Counted from the stretch's first letter, positions 1 to 8,355 are shown. The stretch: DNA of 57,229 bases from Lachnospiraceae bacterium (GCA_900751995.1 CAADTP010000031.1:1-57229); one strand, 5' to 3'. Program-made: numbers and translations. Notes: generated by a model not told the origin, from the letters alone.

Positions 1-124
1 AGTGTACTTAGGATCTGTGAGTAGAGATAACTCCGGTTACTCAAAAGCATACACAAAGAAACAGTAAGCGGTATTCGTGAGAATCCGCATTATCTCGATT
101 TGAGTATGTTTAATCACATTTTGA
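1..124 (+). other. Structured leader or intergenic segment upstream of the phasin-like gene
   Basis: No gene is visible in the first 124 bases. The segment can fold compactly on the + strand: GAGATAA (24-30) pairs with TTATCTC (90-96), TTAC (37-40) can pair with GTAA (64-67), and GCGG-t-ATTC (68-76) forms a tight hairpin with GAATCCGC (81-88) around a GTGA loop. This may be a 5' leader of the following gene. I cannot match it to a known riboswitch, and its upstream end may lie outside the window. Confidence 0.3.
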
Positions 125-139
125 GTGGCAGAAAATATT

Positions 140-571
140 ATGGAATTAGGTGAAGGACTGAAGAAAATTTTACTGGCGGGTATTGGTACAGCAGCAGTGA
201 CAGCAGAGAAATCTAAGGAGATCCTGGATGAGCTGGTAAAAAAAGGAGAGCTTACTGTTGAGCAGGGAAAGGTCCTCAATCAGGAGCTGAAGCACAATAT
301 CAAGTCAACTGTTAAGACAGCAGCAGATTCCGTGAAAGAATCCGCAGCCAGAAAGAACGAGCAGGAGGAGCTTAAGGCGACGATCTCCAAGCTCACACCG
401 GAGCAGCTTGCAGCTGTGAAGGCACAGATCGAGAGCATGCAGGCTGAGGCAGCTGCAAAAGAGGAAGAAGTACCTGTAGCAGAGCCTGTTGAGGATGCAG
501 CCACAGAGACTGTTGAAGAAGAGAAAACAGAAGCAGCCGGCGGGAGTGAGGAAGCTCCGGAGGCAGAATAA
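140..571 (+). CDS. Phasin-like family protein
   Basis: A 143-residue protein. Its N-terminal half is an amphipathic helical region (MELGEGLKKILLAGIG, then AEKSKEILDELVKKGELT) typical of the Clostridial phasin-like family related to PhaF/PhaI-type granule-associated proteins. A predicted coiled coil follows (about residues 45-100) and then an acidic, low-complexity Glu/Ala tail. I chose the ATG at 140 over the upstream GTG at 125 because the family begins at this motif; the ribosome binding site is weak either way. It lies 142 bases upstream of an AarF/UbiB kinase on the same strand. No PHA synthase is visible, so a storage-granule role is not supported here. The reading frame after the stop stays Lys/Glu-rich (see findings). 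Confidence 0.7.
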   Translation: MELGEGLKKILLAGIGTAAVTAEKSKEILDELVKKGELTVEQGKVLNQELKHNIKSTVKTAADSVKESAARKNEQEELKATISKLTPEQLAAVKAQIESMQAEAAAKEEEVPVAEPVEDAATETVEEEKTEAAGGSEEAPEAE

Positions 572-713
572 AAAGAGACTTCTGAGAAAACAGCAGAACT
601 CATGGAAGAAGCCGGACAGAACAAGACGGTGGAACAGAAACAAAAAGGCAGTTTAAGCACAAAGAGGAAGTATGAAAGCTGTCAGAGAATTAATAACGTA
701 AACGGAGAATTTT

Positions 714-2315
714 ATGGCCAGAGAAGAACAGGAGAAAAAAGAAAAAAGCGGATATGGAGAACGGCTGAGAGAGATCACAGCCGTTCTGAAAAAGCATGCC
801 ATTACCCGGGGTGTTTCTCCTGAGAAGCTCCGGCTCATACTGGAAGACCTGGGCCCAACTTATATCAAGTTGGGTCAGATTATGTCCCTGCGTTCCGATA
901 TTTTGCCCAAAATATACTGTGATGAGCTGATGAAACTCTGTTCCGATGTGCCGTCCATGCCTTTTTCACAGGTGATAGAAGTTCTGGAGGAATCCATGGG
1001 CTGTCCATGGCAGGAGGAATTTCAGCGCATTGATGAGAAGCCCCTTGGAGCTGCATCCATTGCACAGGTGCACCGGGCAACTCTGAAAACAGGGGAAGAG
1101 GTTGTGATCAAGGTTCAGCGAAAAGGAATCTATGAGACTATGGCCCGGGATATCGGACTGATGCATAAGGCAGTGCGTCTGATGCCACCGGTAAGTATCA
1201 AAGGCATGGTAGATCTGAACATGGTCTTAAGTGAGCTGTGGACCGTGACCCAGGAGGAGATGAATTTTCTCACAGAGGCAGCCAATATGGCGGAATTTGC
1301 GAAGAAGAATAAAGATGTGGCATTTGTGAAGGTGCCTGTTCTTTATCGCGAATATATTTCACCACATGTTCTGGTGATGGAATATATTGACGGCTTTGCG
1401 ATCAATGACCGGGCAGATCTTCTGGCGAATGGATATGATCTCAATGAGGTCGGAACGAAATATGTGGATAATTTCATCAAACAGGTGATGGAGGATGGCT
1501 TCTTCCATGCAGATCCTCATCCCGGAAATGTACGGATTCAGGAGGGAAAGATCGTCTGGATCGACATGGGAATGATGGGGCGTCTTACAGAACACGACCG
1601 TCAGCTGATCAGCGAAGCCATAGAAGGTGTTGCCATGAACAACATCGGCAAGATTCAGGATGCGGTTCTGGCTCTGGGAGATTTTAAGGGCAAACCGGAT
1701 TCCAGCAAGCTTTATGAGGATATCCGCGGACTTATGGAGAAATACGGTACTGCGGATATGGGGAACATTGATGTGGCTGAAGTGATGGTGGACCTGATGG
1801 AGGTCATGAAAGAAAATAAGATCATGATGCCTCACGGACTGACTATGCTTGCAAGGGGGCTGACTCATGTGGAGGGGGTTCTGGCTGAGATCTGCCCGGA
1901 TATCAATATGACACAGATTGCTGCGGCAAGGCTCAAGGAGCAGTTGTTCAGCAATGGGAACTGGAAGCGTGAGATCAAAAAAGAAGGAAAAAATCTTGCC
2001 TGGTCCCTGAAACGTGCAGTGGATATTCCTTCTCTAGCGGCGGATTTCCTTCAGGGCTGTATGAAGGGGCAGACAAAGATCAATCTGGATCTTCATGCCT
2101 CGGATGATCTGGCGTGGCTTTTGCGGCGGCTGGTGCGGAATATTGTGATGGGGCTGTGGGTGATGGCACTTCTGATCAGTTCCAGTATTATCTGTACTAC
2201 AGATATGAAGCCGAAGCTGTGGGGGATTCCGGCGTTGGGCGCCTTTGGTTATGTGTTTGCTTTTATTATTGTTTTGTATGTGTTTATCAAGCATTTCTTT
2301 TCAGGAAAAAAATAA
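714..2315 (+). CDS. AarF/ABC1/UbiB family protein kinase-like protein
   Basis: A 533-residue atypical kinase of the ABC1/UbiB family. Family hallmarks are present: the KxGQ motif (KLGQ, residues 52-55), the Ala-rich nucleotide loop (GAAS, 112-115), the ATP-binding Lys (VIKVQ, K133), the catalytic-loop motif HADPHPGN (265-272) and the metal-binding Asp in IDMG (D284). Two hydrophobic helices at the C-terminus (about 473-495 and 505-527) suggest membrane anchoring, as in other UbiB proteins. The start follows CGGAGAATTTT. UbiB proteins support ubiquinone synthesis in Proteobacteria; fermentative Clostridia generally lack ubiquinone, so the role here is probably in lipid or isoprenoid handling and is not known. 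The upstream neighbour is a phasin-like gene. Confidence 0.9.
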   Translation: MAREEQEKKEKSGYGERLREITAVLKKHAITRGVSPEKLRLILEDLGPTYIKLGQIMSLRSDILPKIYCDELMKLCSDVPSMPFSQVIEVLEESMGCPWQEEFQRIDEKPLGAASIAQVHRATLKTGEEVVIKVQRKGIYETMARDIGLMHKAVRLMPPVSIKGMVDLNMVLSELWTVTQEEMNFLTEAANMAEFAKKNKDVAFVKVPVLYREYISPHVLVMEYIDGFAINDRADLLANGYDLNEVGTKYVDNFIKQVMEDGFFHADPHPGNVRIQEGKIVWIDMGMMGRLTEHDRQLISEAIEGVAMNNIGKIQDAVLALGDFKGKPDSSKLYEDIRGLMEKYGTADMGNIDVAEVMVDLMEVMKENKIMMPHGLTMLARGLTHVEGVLAEICPDINMTQIAAARLKEQLFSNGNWKREIKKEGKNLAWSLKRAVDIPSLAADFLQGCMKGQTKINLDLHASDDLAWLLRRLVRNIVMGLWVMALLISSSIICTTDMKPKLWGIPALGAFGYVFAFIIVLYVFIKHFFSGKK

Positions 2316-2364
2316 AAGACGGAGATCATTTGCAGAGTCTGCGGGATGGTTTCCGTCTTTTTTT
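2314..2364 (+). terminator. Bidirectional rho-independent terminator
   Basis: AAAAGACGGA (from 2314) pairs with TCCGTCTTTT (from about 2352) and is followed by a T tract on the + strand. On the opposite strand the stem is followed by TTTTATTTTTTT, so it can also end transcription of the convergent AraC gene. Confidence 0.7.
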
Positions 2365-2458
2365 GCTGTTATGGAATTGTTTCGGTCTGCTGTTATAACT
2401 GCGATTAGGAGCTATCATCTTCCGACCGGCTGGTAAAGGACGGAGTGCGGGTGTCTGG

Positions 2459-3286
2459 TCAGGTGTAGATGGTTCCGCTGTAGGCTTTGCGGAATTCCTT
2501 TGGGGTGTAGCCGGTTCCCTGGCGGAAGTAGTTGCAGAAGGAGGGAGCATCCCGGAAGCCGCAGGAGAGAGCTGCTTCTGTGATGGTGCAGGAGGAGGAG
2601 CAGAGAAGCTGGGCTGCCATCTGGAGGCGGTGTTTCAGGAGATATTGTTTTGGGGAGGTGTTTTCATGTTCCATGAAGATTCGGTAAAGATAGGAACGGT
2701 CGATTCCTACGTAGTGTGCCACGTCTGAGATCTGGATGGGGTAGGCATAGTTGTTTCTGATGTATTCGGAGGCTTTCTGAAAGTACAGGTTTGAGATGTC
2801 GGTCCTGCTTTCGGAGGGCTTTTTTTGCATGTTGGATAGTATCAGGAGGAGGTTTCCTGTGGAGGCAAGGTCGTTTCCGTTGTTTTCGGAAAAGGTGTCA
2901 AGTAGGCTTTGCATGTGGGTGAGGAGGCTGTTTTGCCGGGAGGGTGTTTCCGGGGTGAAGATGGGGGTGTCGGAAAATACGGTTTGTTTCAGGATTTCTT
3001 TGCAGGCGGAGCCGTCAAAGCCTGCCCAGGCATAGCTCCAGGGGTCGGAGGTGTCGGCGCGGTAGTAGATGGAGTCCATGGGACGGATGAGAAAAGCATC
3101 ACCTGCTTTCAGATGGTAGGTGTGGCCGCTGCACTGGTATATGCCTTTGCCGTGGAAGATCACGTGGAGGAGGTAGTGTGGGCGCATGGCTGGGCCGAAG
3201 GAGTGGTTCGGGCCGCAGTCTTCCTGGCCGCAGAAGTAGACGGATAGGGTGTGCTGGGTTTGGGTTTCTTTGGAATCGTTTTTCAT
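2459..3286 (-). CDS. AraC family transcriptional regulator (cupin + HTH)
   Basis: A 275-residue regulator. The N-terminal cupin-like sugar-sensing domain (about residues 15-90) includes FGPAMRPHYLLHVIFHGKG and AGDAFLI. The C-terminal double helix-turn-helix of the AraC/XylS type (about 168-270) includes ISDVAHYVGIDRSYLYRIF and ALSCGFRDAPSFCNYFRQ. This layout matches MsmR/RafR-type activators of raffinose or melibiose operons. It is a paralogue of the regulator at 12730: both carry FGP...R, a DAFLI/EAFLI turn and W.Y.W.GF. The start at 3286 follows CAGGAGG. It is transcribed away from the GH31 gene and the sugar importer, and probably controls one or both. Confidence 0.9.
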   Translation of the reverse strand: MKNDSKETQTQHTLSVYFCGQEDCGPNHSFGPAMRPHYLLHVIFHGKGIYQCSGHTYHLKAGDAFLIRPMDSIYYRADTSDPWSYAWAGFDGSACKEILKQTVFSDTPIFTPETPSRQNSLLTHMQSLLDTFSENNGNDLASTGNLLLILSNMQKKPSESRTDISNLYFQKASEYIRNNYAYPIQISDVAHYVGIDRSYLYRIFMEHENTSPKQYLLKHRLQMAAQLLCSSSCTITEAALSCGFRDAPSFCNYFRQGTGYTPKEFRKAYSGTIYT

Positions 3287-3368
3287 TTGGGTGGGCCTCC
3301 TGTTTTTGGGTTATTCAACAAAAACGCAATTTTGGGTCACAAAATGGGATGGAATGTTGTATGAGGTG

Positions 3369-3398
3369 ATTATACAATATTGGGTGTGGGAAGGGCAA
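3369..3398 (-). promoter_or_regulatory. Putative promoter of the AraC regulator, with overlapping inverted repeat
   Basis: On the - strand there is a TATAAT -10 box (+ coordinates 3369-3374) and TTGCCC as -35 (3393-3398), 18 bases apart. An inverted repeat TTGTAT (3357-3362) / ATACAA (3372-3377) overlaps the -10 box and could be an operator. Sequence pattern only. Confidence 0.4.
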
Positions 3399-3420
3399 GG
3401 ATGGATATGGATATACGGAC

Positions 3421-3636
3421 GCCCGCGAGGTGTGTGCTGCCTGTCGGCGGGGCTTCGTCGGGGGCTGACTTCTAAGCCGCTGAAAATCTGCTAAAAGCGC
3501 TTTAAAAATTCTCGAACTCGCGTCTGAAGCCGCTCAGACAGCGAGAATTTTTGAAGCAACGCAGATTTCCAGCGGCTAAGAATCAGCACCCCTCCTGCAG
3601 AGTCCGCCGACAGGCAGCACAAACCTCACGGGCTGG
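3421..3636. repeat. Giant imperfect hairpin / MITE-like inverted-repeat element
   Basis: Two arms of roughly 95 bases (about 3421-3515 and 3541-3636) are about 80% complementary over their length. The outer 30 bases, reading GCCCGYGAGG and then TGCTGCCTGTCGGCGG on each arm, match nearly perfectly. The centre continues pairing through GTCTGA/TCAGAC to a six-base loop near 3527-3532. No coding sequence is apparent. This size and terminal-inverted-repeat structure resembles a miniature inverted-repeat element or a long structured RNA. No clear target-site duplication is visible at the ends. Confidence 0.75.
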
Positions 3637-3808
3637 TATTTCAGGGCGGAAGGGATAGAGTGGCGGTGGTGGGTGGGATTACAGGCGAGACGGGAAGCGG
3701 CTGGAGAAAATGTGGTTGACGGAGCGGGATGAATACATCGGCGGAGCGTAGCATTATCAATACCGTAGAATACATCGCCGTGCCAATACATTAACACATT
3801 CCCACAGC
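3637..3808. other. Intergenic segment without a recognisable gene
   Basis: G-rich sequence between the giant hairpin and the shorter hairpin repeat. It holds a short near-direct repeat, GAATACATCGGCG and GAATACATCGCCG (about 3729-3774). Nothing protein-coding is convincing here. Confidence 0.4.
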
Positions 3809-3914
3809 GTACGACAATATAGTGTGCCTGGAAAGGGGGAGCGCGAGGGGGAAAAGCGGGCTTCGCAACTTTGAGTGCTTTCCCCCTCGCAGATTTCCTA
3901 CTCTTTGAAAAGCG
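3809..3914. repeat. Intergenic hairpin repeat, copy 1 (upstream of the GH31 gene)
   Basis: Nearly identical to 5527-5630 over about 90-100 bases. Each copy contains a perfect 12-base inverted repeat, GCGAGGGGGAAA / TTTCCCCCTCGC, around a 24-base loop. It looks like a REP/BIME-type dispersed palindromic element. The two copies bracket the GH31 gene. Confidence 0.85.
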
Positions 3915-3993
3915 GATAAATTCACACTAATACCCCAAAAAATAACCTCAACATTAAAAAAATAGATTTACATATAAAAGGAGGAGCCTTAAC

Positions 3994-5520
3994 ATGAAAA
4001 CAACTATATTAAAAAACGAATTCTGGTACGGTGGTGCAGTCTATGAAGGCTACCGCCAGCCCGTAGGTGCAGACGACATTGTGGACTGGGATTTCCGCGA
4101 AAACCCAACCCACAATCAGATCATGCCTTTATTCCTTTCCTCGAAAGGCCGCTATATCTGGAGCGATGCAGGTTTTCACATTTCTTTCAGAAATGGTGAG
4201 ATCCTGGCGGAAGGTCCGGAACCTATCATTCTGAAAGATGGCTTCAATGATCTGCGAGGTGCATACCTGGCAGCCATGAAAGCGCATTTTCCATTTCATG
4301 AGATCAAACTTTCAGACAGGTTTTTCAAAGTACCGGTATACAATTCCTGGATCGAACTTACCTATTATCAGACCCAGAAGAATATCCTGAAATATGCAAA
4401 AGGTATTCTGGAAAATGGTTTTCCATCCGGTGTTCTGATGATCGATGATGGCTGGTCTCCTTATTATGGAAGGTGGCAGTTCAGGGGGGATAATTTCAAG
4501 GATGCGAAGGCGATGCTCAAAGAATTGCATGAGATGGGATTTTCTGTGATGCTGTGGATCTGTCCGTTTATTACTCCGGATACGTTGGAGTTCCGGGAGG
4601 CTAGGGATAAGCATTTTCTGATTGAAACTCCGGAGGGAAAACCTCGTATCCTGGAGTGGTGGAATGGGTATTCTGCAGCTTTGGATCTGACGAATCCGGA
4701 TGCGATGAAGTGGCTGAAGGATCAGCTGGATGTTCTGACGGATATGGGTGTGGATGGCTTTAAACTGGACGCGGGTGATCCTTGTTATTATCATGCGGGT
4801 GATAAACTGTTCCGTGATGTTTCTACGGATGAGTTGTCCAGGCTTTGGGCTGAGTTTGGAGAGCAGTTTGCGTTTAATGAGCTGAGAGTGTGTTTCCGGG
4901 CCGGGGGTTATTCTCTGATGCAGAGACTTTGTGATAAGCAGACGAAGTGGGATGAGAGTGGTATTGCGGGATTGATCCCGGATACGTTGCTCCAGGGGCT
5001 TACTGGGCATCCTTTTGGCAGTCCGGATATGATTGGCGGGGGTGAGTATACCTGCTTTTTGAATGGGAATGAGAATGCGTGTACGCCGGAGATGTTTGTG
5101 CGGTATGCACAGATCGCGGCTTTGATGCCGGTGATGCAGTTTTCGGCTTCTCCGTGGAGGGTGCTGCCTGAGGCGGATTTTCAGAAGGTTAAGGCTGCGC
5201 TGGCGCTCAGAGAGAAATGTCTGCCGGAGATTTTCAAGGCTGTAGAGTGTGCGAAAGTTACTGGTGAGCCGATTGCCCGTTCTATGGAGTTTGTTTTCCC
5301 TGGACAGGGTATGGAGAGGGTGATGGATCAGTTTATGGTTGGTGATGCGCTTTTGGTGGCGCCTGTTTGGAAGCAGGGGGAGGTTGTCAGAAGTGTGACT
5401 TTGCCTGAGGGGCAGTGGAGGTGTGTTAGCCTTGGAGAGACTGAGGGTGATGTACTGAATGGTGGCCGGAATGTGGTTCTTGGTGAGAATGATGGGCTGG
5501 TTGTTTTGAGGAGAGTGTAG
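3994..5520 (+). CDS. Glycoside hydrolase family 31 protein
   Basis: A 508-residue (beta/alpha)8-barrel enzyme of family GH31 (alpha-glucosidase, alpha-xylosidase, alpha-galactosidase and related activities). Visible are NSWIELTYY and MIDDGW at the start of the barrel, the nucleophile region GFKLDAGD (candidate Asp259) and the acid/base region KWDES (candidate Asp320), then GSPDMIGGG. There is no signal peptide, so the enzyme is probably cytoplasmic and acts on imported oligosaccharides. It is shorter than most GH31 enzymes (commonly 600-800 residues) because the N-terminal beta domain is small. The start follows AAGGAGGAG. Substrate cannot be read from sequence; the neighbourhood argues for an alpha-linked galactoside or glucoside. 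Hairpin repeats lie immediately on both sides. Confidence 0.9.
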   Translation: MKTTILKNEFWYGGAVYEGYRQPVGADDIVDWDFRENPTHNQIMPLFLSSKGRYIWSDAGFHISFRNGEILAEGPEPIILKDGFNDLRGAYLAAMKAHFPFHEIKLSDRFFKVPVYNSWIELTYYQTQKNILKYAKGILENGFPSGVLMIDDGWSPYYGRWQFRGDNFKDAKAMLKELHEMGFSVMLWICPFITPDTLEFREARDKHFLIETPEGKPRILEWWNGYSAALDLTNPDAMKWLKDQLDVLTDMGVDGFKLDAGDPCYYHAGDKLFRDVSTDELSRLWAEFGEQFAFNELRVCFRAGGYSLMQRLCDKQTKWDESGIAGLIPDTLLQGLTGHPFGSPDMIGGGEYTCFLNGNENACTPEMFVRYAQIAALMPVMQFSASPWRVLPEADFQKVKAALALREKCLPEIFKAVECAKVTGEPIARSMEFVFPGQGMERVMDQFMVGDALLVAPVWKQGEVVRSVTLPEGQWRCVSLGETEGDVLNGGRNVVLGENDGLVVLRRV

Positions 5521-5526
5521 GACAAC

Positions 5527-5630
5527 GCACAACAATTGCGTGCCCGGAAAGGGGGAGCGCGAGGGGGAAAAACGGGCTTCGCAACTCTGAGTGCTTTCCC
5601 CCTCGCAGATTTCCTCCGCTTTGAAAAGCG
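5527..5630. repeat. Intergenic hairpin repeat, copy 2 (downstream of the GH31 gene)
   Basis: Second copy of the 3809-3914 element, in the same orientation, beginning within 10 bases of the GH31 stop codon. The 12-base inverted repeat is fully conserved; differences fall in the loop and edges. It lacks a T tract, so it is a poor rho-independent terminator. Confidence 0.85.
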
Positions 5631-5631
5631 A

Positions 5632-5661
5632 AAATACTATATCTAAAAATACTATATCTAA
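5632..5661. repeat. Perfect 15-base tandem duplication
   Basis: AAATACTATATCTAA occurs twice head to tail, at 5632-5646 and 5647-5661, directly after the hairpin repeat. Possible replication slippage product. Confidence 0.9.
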
Positions 5662-5689
5662 ATAAATAACAATTTTCCCAAGCTTTTCA

Positions 5690-6334
5690 TCACAAAAGCG
5701 AAATATCCTCCTCCGGAGGAAGCAGCTTCTTAAAAAATCGATACAACAGCATCGAATTTATAAAAGCTACAAGTCCAAATCCAAAGAAAAACCAGCAGCA
5801 TGCGTAAAGTGGCTGCAGCTTTGCATCGAGATAGGTCATATATAATGGAAAGATCGTGATCACCGCAATGGCGATCGTTGTGGGGAAATGCATAAATGCC
5901 AGCAGAAATGCATTTCTGCAAAGTGCCCCCAGTGTATTGGCAAAGGTTGCGATCACCGGGAATATGTATAAAGTAAAAATTATCAGCAGAGTCAGAACTC
6001 CCACAGAAAGATAAAACAGCATATGTGCAGCGCTTCCTTCTGCATGGAGCAGAAAGCGGATATTCAGGATGATCATGGCTCCGGCAGCAAGGATCAGCAG
6101 CCATATGATCAGTGACTGTTTGAAGCTTTCCTTAAAAGCTCTGAAAAATGTTTTTGTTGTGCCGTTGTTATTTCCTTTTACTGTACGCATCATGCAGTGA
6201 TAAAGGGCAGTCAGTGACGGCCCGATGGTGATCACGGGGATGCAGCAGAGAATAAAAAGAAGATTGGCGATCACGATGTCACCCAGCTTGTTGAGAAATA
6301 CATGGACGACATTATCTTCATTTAAAAGATTCAT
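5690..6334 (-). CDS. YesL family (DUF624) membrane protein
   Basis: A 214-residue membrane protein with about five hydrophobic segments, starting MNLLNEDNVVHVFLNKLGDIVIANLLFILCC. That matches the YesL/DUF624 family found beside carbohydrate ABC importers and YesM/YesN-type systems in Firmicutes. The biochemical role is unknown; association with sugar uptake is the only consistent clue. I chose the start at 6334 because it follows AGGAGGTATTTCGTT and matches the family N-terminus; an upstream in-frame extension has no ribosome binding site. It is divergent from the ABC importer genes that start at 7070. Confidence 0.85.
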   Translation of the reverse strand: MNLLNEDNVVHVFLNKLGDIVIANLLFILCCIPVITIGPSLTALYHCMMRTVKGNNNGTTKTFFRAFKESFKQSLIIWLLILAAGAMIILNIRFLLHAEGSAAHMLFYLSVGVLTLLIIFTLYIFPVIATFANTLGALCRNAFLLAFMHFPTTIAIAVITIFPLYMTYLDAKLQPLYACCWFFFGFGLVAFINSMLLYRFFKKLLPPEEDISLL

Positions 6335-6950
6335 AACGAAATACCTCCTTATATAGAAATGTAGAAATGAAAAACGGACCATATGGGGAAAGTCCGATAC
6401 AGCTAATCTTAGCACAGTTTTTGATTGTGTGTAAAGAGAGGGAACGCAGATAAGCATCCAGCGTATCACGAAGCGTGTTGCCGGTTACAGGGTGAACAGT
6501 AATACGCCTCACAGAGAATATGGATCGTAAATATAAATATCCATCTGACTGTGAAAAAAACGATATTGATGGGGATTTTTGCGGGAAAAATGGAGGATAC
6601 AGAACGTTTTATGGGACTGTACAAAAAAACATGGAACTTTGCGTGCACATGTGAAAATGATGGCACGCATGGAATTATGTTAGGAAAGGAAAAGTGTGTT
6701 TTTCGGAAAATGACATTTATACATGTGCTGAGTTAGTAAAAACATACAAAAACAGATATGTAAAAATGTTGGTTTTGCTACAAGGAAATAAATGGGTGCC
6801 AAAATATGCTCATAAATAGTGAAAAATATGAAAATATATGTAAGAAATGAAAGAAAACATATAAAAATGACGAATAATTAACAAAGTATGAACAAAAAAT
6901 GGATAAAATGAATAAAAAGTAACATTTTTCCATATTGAAATGACAATAAT
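6335..6950. other. AT-rich intergenic region between divergent yesL-like and importer genes
   Basis: About 600 bases with no convincing gene. A 61-codon reading frame at 6551-6736 lacks a ribosome binding site and family-like composition. From about 6740 the sequence becomes extremely A-rich and low complexity, as often seen upstream of strong, regulated Firmicute promoters. Confidence 0.5.
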
Positions 6951-6976
6951 CCATTTATCATTTTTCCATGTGCAAT

Positions 6977-7024
6977 TATAATAATATCAACGGTCAGGGA
7001 CGTGAAAAAATATAAAAACTGACC
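6977..7024 (+). promoter_or_regulatory. Putative -10 box and 5'-end mRNA hairpin of the sugar importer operon
   Basis: A consensus TATAAT lies at 6977-6982; no good -35 is present at the right spacing, which fits activator dependence. A hairpin GGTCAG (6992-6997) / CTGACC (7019-7024) would lie close to the 5' end of the transcript and could protect it. The activator is presumably one of the two AraC proteins (inference). Confidence 0.4.
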
Positions 7025-7069
7025 AAAGAAAGAGGGAAAATAAGAAAGATTTAAAAGGAGGAAGAAGTT

Positions 7070-8323
7070 ATGAATTTCAAAAGAGTAGCAGCATTATTGT
7101 TAGCAGGTGCCATGGTAATGACAGCAGTTCCGGTATATGCCAAGGGCGACGATGTTACACTTTCCGTATCCATCTGGGACACCAACCAGGAGCCGGGAAT
7201 CAAAGAAATTCTCGCAGACTTCACAGAGAAGACAGGAATCAAGACAGAGATCTCCGTTGTTAAATGGGATGAGTACTGGACAATGCTCGAGGCCGGTGCA
7301 CAGGGTGGTTCCCTTCCGGACGTATTCTGGATGCACTCCAACGAGAGTCAGAGATACATGTCCAACGATATGCTTCTTGATCTGACCGATAAGATCAAAG
7401 ACAGCGATCTGATCGATCCGGAGAACTATCCGGAGGATATCTGGGGACTGTATACATACGATGATAAATATTATGCAGTACCGAAGGATATAGATACAAT
7501 CGCTCTCTGGTACAACAAGACATTATTTGACGAGGCAGGACTTGATTATCCGACAGCTGACTGGACATGGGATGATGTTACAGAGGCAGCTAAGAAGCTT
7601 ACTAAGGATGATGGTTCCCAGTACGGTCTCGGAATGAGAAATGATAACAACCAGGCCGGATACTACAACCTGATCTATGATAACGGCGGATACATCATCA
7701 GCGATGACAAGACAAAATCCGGCTGGGATGATGAGAAGACGATCGCAGCTATGCAGACACTGGAAGGATGGATCAAGGATGGCGTGATCCCGTCTCTTGA
7801 GACAATGTCCGAGAACAACGAGGACGTACTTTTCGAGGCTGGCAAGATCGCTATGACATGCCAGGGCTCCTGGATGCTTGCAGCATTTAAAGAGAACGAG
7901 TACACAGCAGCTAACTGTGATTGTGTAGAGCTTCCTAAAAACGCTGAGACAGGCAGAAGAGCTTCCTCATATAACGGACTTGGATGGGCAGCATCTGCTT
8001 CCGGTGAGCACACAGACGAAGCTTGGCAGCTGATCGAGTACCTCGGATCCAAAGAGGCTCAGGAGAAACAGGCTGAGCTTGGTGTTACAATGAGTGCATA
8101 CAAAGATACATCTGATGCATGGGCTAAATCCGCAGACTTCAACCTTCAGGCTTATCTGAACATGATGGATGACATGGAGATCCGTCCATACTCCAAATCT
8201 ACTGTAACATGGGAGAACGAGGACAACGAGATCCTTAAAGGCGTATACACAGGCGACATCACAATGGAAGAGGCTTGCAAGCAGATGGCTGATCAGATGA
8301 ACGAGAAGCTGGCTGAGGAGTAA
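7070..8323 (+). CDS. Extracellular sugar-binding protein of an ABC importer (family 1 SBP)
   Basis: A 417-residue solute-binding protein of the MalE/UgpB-like family 1. It has a signal peptide (about residues 1-24, ending VYA-KGDD) and a typical SBP core (LSVSIWDTNQEPGIKEILADFTEKTGIKTEI; PDVFWMHSN; ALWYNKTLFDEAGL; GSWMLAAF). Unusually for a Gram-positive SBP there is no lipobox cysteine at the end of the signal peptide. It starts after AAAAGGAGGAAGAAGTT. It is followed by two permeases but no ATPase; such importers usually share an MsmX/MsmK-type ATPase encoded elsewhere. The GH36 gene downstream suggests uptake of alpha-galactosides such as raffinose, melibiose or stachyose. Confidence 0.92.
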   Translation: MNFKRVAALLLAGAMVMTAVPVYAKGDDVTLSVSIWDTNQEPGIKEILADFTEKTGIKTEISVVKWDEYWTMLEAGAQGGSLPDVFWMHSNESQRYMSNDMLLDLTDKIKDSDLIDPENYPEDIWGLYTYDDKYYAVPKDIDTIALWYNKTLFDEAGLDYPTADWTWDDVTEAAKKLTKDDGSQYGLGMRNDNNQAGYYNLIYDNGGYIISDDKTKSGWDDEKTIAAMQTLEGWIKDGVIPSLETMSENNEDVLFEAGKIAMTCQGSWMLAAFKENEYTAANCDCVELPKNAETGRRASSYNGLGWAASASGEHTDEAWQLIEYLGSKEAQEKQAELGVTMSAYKDTSDAWAKSADFNLQAYLNMMDDMEIRPYSKSTVTWENEDNEILKGVYTGDITMEEACKQMADQMNEKLAEE

Positions 8324-8355
8324 GCATTAAGAAACACCGATAATTAAGTGCAGTA

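Noticed and set aside
3421..3636. CRISPR array or insertion sequence
   Set aside because: There is only one inverted-repeat pair, no regularly spaced repeats, and no transposase frame.
4312..5535. 407-codon open frame opposite the GH31 gene
   Set aside because: It is antisense to a clear GH31 enzyme, has no ribosome binding site and a Arg/His/Ile/Leu-rich non-protein-like composition caused by codon bias of the real gene.
6551..6736. 61-codon open frame in the importer upstream region
   Set aside because: No ribosome binding site, no family resemblance, and it lies in a region that turns into A-rich promoter sequence.
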